Shown piece after piece: positions 21,779 through 33,100 of a DNA stretch of 64,000 nt. Both the position numbers and the translations under genes were made by a program. The notes under the pieces were generated by a model. It worked only from the letters and a program-made list of their open reading frames with translations. It did not search any database and was not told the origin of the DNA. Within the stretch, counting starts at the first letter, position 1. Every line of letters starts with the position of its first letter. This stretch comes from Branchipolynoe longqiensis (lineage: Eukaryota > Annelida > Polychaeta > Phyllodocida > Polynoidae), in the NCBI GenBank assembly GCA_030323885.1, contig CM059186.1, positions 22,029,849 through 22,093,848 on the forward strand. The letters run 5' to 3'.

Positions 21779-24700
21779 GTAAGTAGCGGTTCTTTCCACA
21801 CAATTATTCAACCTGTGTTTGTTATTAATTGTTCATGTTAGTTATAACATGGGTAATTCACGGGCTAGGACCGATGGCTACTCACCATAGGAATAACATT
21901 AACTCCCGATGGTGGCGCCACCTCCCGTTAACCGGGCAATCCCTCGCCTTGAACCATTGAGCACTGGATAAAAGATTCACCCCCTACTTGTAGTACAGGG
22001 GTGAATACCAACCCTACATAAAAGCTGGCGAAAACTGCTTTAGTATGGAACAGAAAGTGGAATCTATGGTTGCAGTATCAGATGGCTACTTATATCGGCA
22101 CAGAGTTAATGAAATGGAAGAGAATGCAAAAATACAAGATGGCGGTGATAGAACGCTGTCGATTTCACTTTTAACGTTCATTAAATTATATGTTTTATTA
22201 TATTTTTCATATCAGAAGTAGCGGATAAATATGAATATGTATGTGGAGAATATATTTTGCTTCTTAAATTAAGAATTTATCAGCTCAGTTCATTTCGCCT
22301 ATAATCATCTATCGGTGGTTTTTGGTCAGCCGGTGGAGCCCCCTAGCAGAACTCTGCCGAACTGACCACTTAAATAAGAGCTGGCGCCCCGTTCCTCCCC
22401 ACCAGTACAATTGAGGATTTGCATCAAACAATTGGCACCACATGATCAGTGCCTCGTTGGCCATCATGGTTGGATAGAAAATCCAGCATAACACTGCCGA
22501 TGCAGCAGCGGTGTCAATATCGCTTGGATTTTGGGTTTAATTTGACCGAATTTCACTTTTTGTGTAAGTTATTTTCATAAATAACATTATTTCAACCTCC
22601 GAGTGAATATTCACTGGAGGGTTCAAATAATGCTATTTATAAGCATAACTAACTCAATAATTAAACGCAAAATCCGACTGAAAGTACAGCAACAATGGCA
22701 ATAACGCTGCCGATGCGGCGGTGGTGGCTTTAATATCGCTTGGATTTTGGGTTTAATTTGACCGAATTTCACTTATTGAGTAAGTTATGCTTCTAAATAG
22801 CATTATTTCAACCCTGCAGTGAATATTCATGGTTCTAAATAACATAATTAGATCGTAGCAGTGAATAGATTTGTGCTTTTTGTTATCTTTACACACACTT
22901 GATAGTAGAAGGAACTGCTCTTATCCAACCACGATGCAGGAGTAGCATGATGCCTACGTCACACGCAAATCCTCAATACCACCTGACCTCACGTCACTTC
23001 CCCAAGCACCGCCATCACAACTGTTCCAGCCTCCACACCGCCAACATCTCCACGTTTTCCCCCACCCACCCACACCAATGTTAGAGCTTAGTGAACATAA
23101 AGGACTGAGGGTTTTTTTGTTGTTAAATAAATTTTTTTATTGAGGCTGTATTTATTCTGTCCATAGCATGCAAGCCTGGGTACCCATGCTTGTTTTCAAT
23201 GCTGGCCAGCTGTAGTGTTGGTGTTGTCTTACCAGACAGTAGCTGCTGATAAGTTATTTGATTGTCTGCATTTCAGTAGCAGATAGATAGTAGTAGCCTA
23301 TGTTACTTTTTTGGGCCCTCTTGGCATTGTATTTTTAGTCAAGGACATTTTTTTTTTTGGTTTTTATTTTTGTACATTTGTTGTTGTTGTTTGTTTGGGT
23401 CTGGCCCCTCTGGAAATCTGACTCGGTGCGGAGAGAGGGTGGGGTTGACCTTTTTCGGAGGGGGGGGGAGGGTGCTGACTTGGGCTTAAAGCTGCATAGT
23501 CCGATGAAGCATAAAATTTTCAAAACCAAAACAAATATCTCAATTTGATTCTACATATCTAACTTAAAATACTGGTGCACTTGTTAAACATTTGTCACCA
23601 CATAGAAGGGAATACTGAGACAATTTAATAGAACTTATTACTGCAGAAACCTATGGTGTCAGAGTTTTGGCAAGCTTGCTAAAACTAATTTTGCTTGTTT
23701 GCACTTCAAATATCTCAAAAGTTAGCTATTTAAAATAAAAGTTACTTCAAATGAAAGAAGAGTAGATTATAACGATCAGCCTAATATGTTTATCTCAGAA
23801 AATGACAGAAACTCAAAACCCATCGGACTATGCGACTTTAAACTCATTTAACCGATAATGAGAGATAGAGACACTGAATCTTCACTTAAGCTGACTAAAA
23901 AAGAACACTAAGTAACAAGTAATGTCCATGTCTCGTGAATTAGTTAGAAACACCATTTTTGTAATAGCTTATTTTGTATTGAATATTTAAATTGAATTAA
24001 TACCAATGCTTTCCTTCTCCATTTCTGCTGTCGATCTTTTTTTGGAAGGGAGGTGTTCTATTGGGGGTGGGTGGGTGGGTGGGTAGTGATACCTAATTGA
24101 AAGTAATACTGGTTATATAGATAGTTATTGTGCCATTGGGAGAAAACGATTGACGACCCCATCCTATTTGTGTCAATGAAAACGATCCCGTTCAGTTATG
24201 GTGTAATCAAGTTGCGGATGGTCCTGGGAATTATCTAAAATCCATGAATTCCATATTTGATATCAGTCCATTAACAAAGGAATATGCTGCCATATATACG
24301 CTAATGTTTCAATGTCTGCTTTCTCGCATGACGTAATCATCGCAAAAGGTTTTGTGTGTGTGTGTTTTTTTAAAGGAAAGTTAGCATTTAGTTCAATGTG
24401 CAGTGGTTGTCAATGACCACCATCCTCCAACTGACCAACACTCCCTCTCAAACTGCTCTGTATCGGAGATGATTGATTACACACTGCTCCTGGTCCTCAT
24501 TAACCCACGACCTTCACTCGTCATTCAGGAAGACGCCAAGAGTCCTCCTCCCGAGGAGAAATCCAAGAAGGTACAGGTTATGGTTGAAACACTTAACAGT
24601 AACACTAACAGCATGCGGTGTTCTCACCATGACACAGAGGCACCTGCTACCAGTTCTCATATTCTTGTATTGTCCAGGTCTGCACTCGAAGTCACTATAT

Positions 24701-25971
24701 GTGTATGTGTGAGTATTTGTGTGTACATGAGGGTATTTGTGTGTAAATGTGTGTTTGTGTGTACATGTGTGTATACGTGTGTATACATGTGTAAATGTGT
24801 GTTTGTGTGTACATGTGTGTATGTGTGTACATGTGGGTATTTGTGTGTAAATGTGTTTGTGTGAACATGTGTGTATATATGTATACCTGTGTATCTGTGT
24901 AAATGTGTGTTTGTGTGTACATGTATGTATTTCTGTGTACGTGTGTACATGTAGGTATTTGTGTGTAAATGTATGTTTGTGTGTATGTGTATACGTGTGT
25001 GTCTGTACATGAGGGTATTTGTGTGTAAATGTGTGTATGTGTGTACATGTGGGTACTTGTGTGTATATGTGCATACATGTGGGTATTTGTGTGTAAATGT
25101 GTGTATATGTGTACATGTGGGTACTTGTGTGTATATGTGCGTACATGTGGATATTTGTGTGTAAATGTGTTATGTGTGTACATGTGGGTATTTGTGTGTA
25201 AATGTGTGTATATGTGTACATGTGGGTACTCGTGTGTATATGTGTGTATTTTTGTGTAAATGTATTATGTGCGTACATGTAGGTATTTCTGTGTAAATGT
25301 GTTATGTGTGTACATGTGGGTATTTGTGTGTAAATGTGTGTATATGTGTACATGTGGGTACTCATATGTATGTGTGTATTTTTGTGTAAATGTATGATGT
25401 GTGTACATGTGGGTATTTGTGTGTAAATGTGTTATGTGTGTAAATGTGGGTATTTTTGTGTACATGTGTTATGTGTGTACATGTGGGTATTTGTGTATAT
25501 GTGTGTAAATGTGCATAGGTGTGCATATTTATGTATATGTGTGCATATATGTGTGTATGTGGCTATGTTTGTATATGTGTGGATATATGTATAGATGGAT
25601 ACAATGTCATGTAGATATATATACATGACAGGCGTATACAAGTGTCTAGCTTGTGATTTCCAGGTGGAGTATGCCGATGGAATAAAATGTCATTGGAATA
25701 AAACGCGATAGAATAAAACACCATAAAAACATAATATATTTTAATAATAATATTTATTTTAAATTGTAATCTCAGGTGGTACGGGAACTTGTGGGCCATT
25801 ACAGATCTTGCGATCCTATACCTGCAATTTTTCTAAAGTTATTTCCACGCAAGAAAGATTGCACGTGATAAGATTGCACGTGTCTTATCACTATCCATAT
25901 ATTGCGTATTTATATCTATATATACATATATATTGCATATATATGTATATATTGTAAAATTATGTATTCGG

Positions 25972-26009
<38 letters not shown>

Positions 26010-26740
26010 ATTGTATACATGGATATAGCTGGTTAAGGGGCTGCCGTTATTTATATCCACATAATAAATTATATAGTTCATATATATATAAGTCAGACTC
26101 ACGAAAATAGGCCAATCGGGGAAATTTGTTGGAATCGAGCATTGGATGTTGGCGTCGAAAGGCATAATTATAGTTTAGCATTGAAAGAGGTGTTGGAAAG
26201 TTCTTAAATTTATCCTGAATGTAAAGGTAGAGAAAATACAACAACCTTATGTGTTTCTAGGATAATTTAATATGAAACAAAGAAATGCACTACACTTTTA
26301 GAATTGCGATGCTGACATCTGTTAAAAGATGTCGCATTGACCATTGGATGTTGGCGTTGAACAGCATAATTATAGTTTAGCATTGACAGAGGTGTTGGAA
26401 AGTTCTTGAATTTATTCTGAATGTGAAGGTAGAGAAAATACAACAACCCTATTTGTTTCTAGGATAATTTAATATGAAACAAAGAAATGCACTACACTTT
26501 AAGAATTGTGATGCTGACATCTTAAATTGACCACCAATTGTCCCATTTTCATGAGGCTGACTCATATAAATTCGGAAATAACCAGAAGTGTTGGCAATTC
26601 GTGTTTCACATATCACAACACTTATGCAAGATTATGGAAAGAAAGCAAAACCAACATATTGCAACAACCTGGATTCACTTTCAATGTCATTATGAGAATG
26701 TTGTTTAGTATGTATCTGAACTTGTCTTTATGTGTAAGTA

Positions 26741-26789
<49 letters not shown>

Positions 26790-27059
26790 GTCAGCCTCAC
26801 GAAAATGGGCCAATTGGAGGAAGTTGTGGGCGTCGATCATTGGATGTCAGCGTCGATCGGTATAATTATAGTTTTTAGCATTGACAGAGGTGTTGGAAAG
26901 TCCTTAAATTTATCCTGAATGTAAAGGTCGAGAAAATACAACAACCTTATTTGTTTCTAGGATAATTTAATATGAAACAAAGAAATGCACTACACTTTTA
27001 AGAATTGCGACGCCGACATCTTCAATTGACCACCGATTGGCCCATTTTCGTGAGGCTGA

Positions 27060-27100
<41 letters not shown>

Positions 27101-30100
27101 TGTATGCCCTCCCAGATGTGCAAACATGTTTCTGTGAAAGTGTATCACATGTTGACCTAGTTTATGCTACTTGGCGCGTTTGAGTAATATCTTTCTTCAG
27201 TGACCCCTGAGATCTGCAAACTCCTGCCATTATGCAAACAATTTGTCAATGCTTCGTCTCATTTGACCTCCCTCCAATGACAATACATTTGCTGTGCTAA
27301 GACATTATTGCTCTGAATGTAGAGTTATCCTTTGAAGACAGGTACTACTGTTGTTGCAATCTGTTACAGTCTGTGTTGCTAGTTCGCGTAGATAAAGTTC
27401 ATTTCAGACGCTGTTTTCTGTTTAATAAATGTGTTTCTGTTATAAATGAATGTTTATGTTTTAAGGCACACAACAATAGTAGTTGCATTAGCTTTGCTTC
27501 TACTGACCATGGATCTTTTGGTTTTAAAATTATGGAAGTATTCAAATTTTGAAATGGCATCGTTCATTTTAAAATTATACTTGATTCATTCATATGTAAT
27601 GTATTACCTCAATTATTTGTATTTGTTCAAATCGCATCTTTAAGGCTTAAAGGGGCCAGTTATAGGTCGCTGAGATACCACCCGTACTCCGACAAATGCT
27701 CTCCAAGCATACGTTTGCTGGTTTTCAGTTTATGCAACTACATATGTGGGGGGAGAGTGCTGACATTGGTTGCCTCTGTTGTGTATTATTTAGTCCAGCA
27801 GCACTGACACTTTTAGACAAGCATGTAGAGAAAGAAATGTTAGAAATTGCAATCTAAAATGAAAAATATAAAGTTCAAATGTTTATTTATCACAACCAGC
27901 TACTTTTTGTGTGAATAATTGGTTAAATCATGTAGATTAATAGACTTTAAAAGTTGAATTGAGAGCTTTCTGTGGCTGCCATCTTGGTGGTTGCGATGGC
28001 TTCCGCTGTGTGTGGGGAACCTCTCTAGGTCATGTGATGAGGGAATCCCACCTATGATGTCATTCATACATCACAGACCTCAACTCTCCTCCCACATGTT
28101 CAGTGGCATGAACTGAACAAACTAAGCAAAGGTATTTTTGGAGAGCTTTTGATGCTGAATTCGTTTGTATCTGGGTTAGATATAACAGGCGACTTTAAGA
28201 TTGATGATAGCGATATGTAATCATTTTAGTTTTGTTATGTTATATTTTCCTAAGTTTGCTTCTTCAAATCCTTTCTGTTGTCTTTGGCTCTATTCTTAAA
28301 TCTGGTGATAATATAAGATAAGGATTCCTGTCATATCTCATATAACTACGCGACCACCCTCATGATAGCCCTATTGCATCACTACACAGTATAACCCCAT
28401 TAAACCAAACTTGAAGGGACCCTAGACATATTTTGATTAACCGATCATTGGCTTAACCAAGCTTTGGCTTTGATTTTGACTTGTCTTTGGCAAAAAACGT
28501 GGGTGCATTATGAATGTAATATACAATGTATGTGGACACTTTGATTATTGTTTTTTTTAATGTAAATACAGTATAACCGCATTAAACCAAGCTAGGTTAA
28601 ACCAAACGATCGGTTACTCCAAACTTTTTTCGGCGGCCGGGGACTTGTCATTTATTTGTTTCTAATGTAGATTGCAGTGAAATTGTCCTACCAAATATTT
28701 TACATGAGATAAAATACCACTTCAGGTATGTGTATTCACCAACACCCGCACCTTCCTGTTTCCATGCTGAAGCTGTGAACCGGCATGCAGGGTCACAGCT
28801 TTCAGCCCTCCCTGAGGGACCAGCATAACTCCACAATACATATTCTCCTGATTTGTCCTTGTTCACAAAACCATTGTATATCTTCATCACTATAAATGGA
28901 CATTATACCGCGAATGTGCTAGTAATTATATACAATAAATTAGGTGTTATTGTGAATAAAATATGGCAATGTCATTCAGTTCTTTAATGGTCATTCTAAA
29001 GTTAACTTTCAGAATGAAAACTTAAAACTGAGATACTAACCCTTTTCAGAGAAAGCGTAATAGAGTGAGAATGGGAGAGTGAGAGAGATAAAGTGAGGAA
29101 AAGGAGGGGAGAGTGTGATAGAAGGAGAGCGAGAGAGAAGAAGAGTGGGGGAGAGAGAAAGTGGGGAAAAGGAGGGAGGGAGTGGAGAGGGGGATAGAAG
29201 GAGCGAAAGGGAGTGAAGGAGACTGGGAAAGAAAAGGAGAGTGAGGGAGAGAGAAAGGGAAGAAAGGGAGAAAAGGGAGGAAGAGGGGGAGAGGGGGATT
29301 GAAGGAGCGAAAGGGAGTAAAGGAAACTGGGAGAGAAAAGGAGAGTGAGTGACGGAGAAAGGGAGAAAAGGGAGGAAGAGGGGGAGAGGGGGATTGAAGG
29401 AGCAAAAGGGAGTAAAGGAAACTGGGAGAGAAAAGGAGAGGGAGGGAGAGAGAAAGGGCGAGAGGGGCATAGAAGGGGAGACATCTGATGTAGAGAGAGA
29501 GAAAGAGAGAGAGAGAGAAAGAGAGTTAGATTGAGAGAAGGGACAAGAAAGTTAATTCTTATGACGGTCCCGCTAGGATGCGCATGTAAAACAAAGATAA
29601 ATTTCTGAATGCTTGCAACATTGTCATTTCCTTTTCGCTAACAGAAGAAAGAAAAGAAAGAAAAGAAGGAGAAGAAGGAGAAGAAAGAAGAGAAGAAAGA
29701 AGAGAAGAAAGAAGAGAAGAAAGAAGAGGCTGCAGCTCCTGCCGAGGAGGCGCCTGCCGCGCCTCCTTCTGGTGAGAAGAAGAAGCCGATTGGAAATGTC
29801 TTCGCTCTCTTCAACCAGAGCCAGATCCAGGAGTTCAAGGAAGCCTTCAGCTTGATCGACCAGAACCGCGATGGCTTCATCGATGAGTCCGATCTCGCAA
29901 ACATGTTCCAGCAGACTGGTGAGATTTGTTGTAATGGTTGACTAAATGAACATTACATGTATAGCGACTGGACATGGTGGCTGATTCGGTTAGAGTGCTG
30001 GTTTGCTTCCCGTGTAGAAGCAAAGACCCTATAATACTAATACGGCTCACTCAGCCTGTCCTGTGTAATCAAAATGATCAAACCCACCACTTGGTGCGCT

Positions 30101-33100
30101 GGCTGTTCTCTTGGTTAAACAGTTGCTATATTATATGTATAAATGTATATATGAATGTGAAAGATGTGTGATGATGGCAATGATGATGATTATGCTGATG
30201 ATGATGTGTATTTGTTCATAGCAATTTCATATTGATATGTATTCATACTTACCTATCTCATGTATAATATAATTGTATGTGTTTACATTTGAAACACCAA
30301 CCAGCAGCCGGGCTGATCAAACCCACCACAAGGTGGCACTGCGAAATTGACATTCCCATGGGAGAGATAGGGAGTGAACCGTCTTAGTATTATAGGGTCT
30401 TTGGTAGAAGGTCAGGAGTTGGATGATTCCCAGTCGAGTCAAACTGATGACTTACACAATAATTGATACTTTTCACTACCTAGCCTGGTGTTCGGATTTA
30501 CTAGGATAGGGAAAGGACTGGTTAGCTCAGTATCAGGAGCCGGCAAATATATGCAGTACGATAAGCCATAATATGAGTATAATAAGCTGGAAGATCCCAT
30601 CTACTCCCCAGACACTAAGTCATCAGCTGGTTAGCTCTATTCATTAGGTCATTTACTGATATGATCTCACCTCCCTATGTGGCGCCACCTACTCGCCCAT
30701 GCCTCTGTGGCTGTTTCACTCACTCACGGTACCGCTAAAAATATATATGGCACATATTGATCAATTCTTTTAGAACTTAACCTGTTTGAATCATACCATT
30801 ATATATCTATACCTATCTATATGTATATATACTCATAGCAAGATTGCTTTCAGGTAGAGAAGCCGATCCCAAAATGCTGAAGGAGATGATTGCTGAGGCG
30901 CCTGGAACCTTGAACTTCACAAACTTCCTCACCCTGTTCGGTGAGAAGCTGCATGGAACAGACTCCGAACGCACCCTCACTGACGCCTTCAAGATGTTCG
31001 ATGATGAAGGAAAGGGTGTGCTGGATGAAGAGTAGTAAGTACTCCAAGTGTTCCGAGTGAATCCCTGACTCAGTACTAGGACTCAATCACATCTGCTAAT
31101 TCCTCCATTAGGCCTACCCCACCACGCCTCATGCCAAGGATCCCAGTCACACCAGGATTGCCACCGCTTCCGCCCTTTCGCGAACAAACAAAAAAAAACC
31201 ACATCAGTTGAATCCCTAGTCACATTATGGCTTTCGACTGCTTGTGACCACTTTTGATCAAAGAACCCACAGTGACCAGCGACCTCGTTGCAACCAAAGC
31301 AGTGATCTCTGAGAAACCATTTTGGTCGCAAGGAGGTTTTTAGTGCCCTGGGCGAGTCATACCAATGACTTAAAAGTTTAGAGTTGTCACTTCCTAGCCA
31401 GGCGCTAAGCATTATTAGGATAGGGCAAGGACTGGTGTGCTCAGTGTCAGGATAATGTGACTGAGTGGGATATCAGGTCATGTTGCTGGCGGCCTGGTCT
31501 CCCAGTGGGGCAGCACTATAAAGCTGCAATAAGTGTGCACTGTCACAAGTCAGTACCCATCCTGATATGACATTAAATGTTGCCAGGATGTAAAACTCCA
31601 ACAACCAACCATTTTCTATAAGTGTGACGTGACGCACATGCAGGGTTGGCCTTAGGAGCTGTGGGCGCCCAACTGGAAGCGTTTTCAGCAGAGCCTCCCA
31701 TGCTTACAGTCTAGGTCTGTTTGGGCGAACTGATTTATTATAAACGTTATTTAGATGTTTTGCTTTGACAAAAAAAACACATTCAAAATGAAGAACATTG
31801 CGGGAAACAAATAAAGAGTTCAGGCACAAAACCCTGTAAACGACAATCCAAAAATTGAGTTTACAATAAAAGATTTTTTATCTACCAGTAATTTTAATTC
31901 TCCACCAAATCCATGTCTTGTGTTGAAATGGTTATGGAGCAATGAACAAAAAATATATATGAATGTAAAAAAATGAACCTTTTCAAGGTTTGGCTCCAAA
32001 GCTGATCTCAATTTTTGCACTGGTGTTTACAGGGTTTTGCACCTGGACTCCTCAAATTATCGTTTGGGGATTTCTAGCGCGGGGCTCCCTTTATTGGTGA
32101 GTGTGGGGGGGGGGGGGGGGGGGGAGCAATTGGTCCAATTGGCATGAAGCCGGCCTTGTGCATATGACTCACCTTAGTGCTGTAGTATCTTGGCTCCTGC
32201 TCCTATTAGGAACTCCTCTCCTTGACCTCTAACCTTTCCATGGTTGCACTAACTGACCTCGCTCGGATAGCCAACTGCTCACCCTCATACTCAAACCCCG
32301 TCCTGATATGATCTTAAATGTTGTCAGGACTTAAAACTCCAACAACTAACCATACTCAAACCAGACTATTGCCTACCCCATAAACCATGCTAATTACCTT
32401 ACCAAACTATCAAGTCATTAAGTATATATATCATACCTTCCGGTGCTATCAACTCCTTAAACATATATCATACCTTTCCGAACTATGAACTGATTAAAGT
32501 TGCATAATCCGATGGCTTTGAGTTTCTGACATTTTCTGAGATAAATACATTAGGTTGATCATTATAATGTACCTTACTTTAGCTTGAAGGAACTTTTATT
32601 TTAGGTGGCTAACTTTTGAGATATTTGAAGTGGAACCATGCACAATTAATTTTGGCAAGCTTGTCAAAACTCTGACCCCATAGGCTTCTGCACTAACAGG
32701 TTCTATTCAAATGCCTCAGTATTCCCTTCTATGTGGTGACAAATGTTTAATAAGTGCACCAGTATCTAAGTTAGATATGTAGAATCAAATTTAGGTAATT
32801 GTCTTGGTTTTGAAAATTGGATATTTTCATCGGACTATGCAGCTTTAAACATATATCATACCTTTCCGAATGATGAACTCATTAAACATATATCATACAT
32901 TTCCGAACTATGAATTCATTAAATATATATCATACCTTTCCAAATGATGAACTCATTAAACATATATCATACCTTTCCGAACTATGAACTTATTAAACAT
33001 ATATCATACCTTTCGGAACTATGAACTTATTAAATATATATCGTACCTTCCTGAGCTATCAACTCATTAAATATATATTATTTTGTTGCATTGCATAGCC

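Noticed and set aside
24514..25465. Thr/His/Tyr-rich minus-strand frame of 283 codons
   Set aside because: It is the complement of the TG-rich minisatellite and overlaps light chain exon 2 on the other strand.
29002..29484. Ser/Pro/Leu-rich minus-strand frames
   Set aside because: Complement of the GA-rich tract; no start context, splice sites or domain.
31033..31035. TAG as the end of the light chain coding region
   Set aside because: It spans the donor TA|GTAAGT; exon 5 continues the protein in phase.
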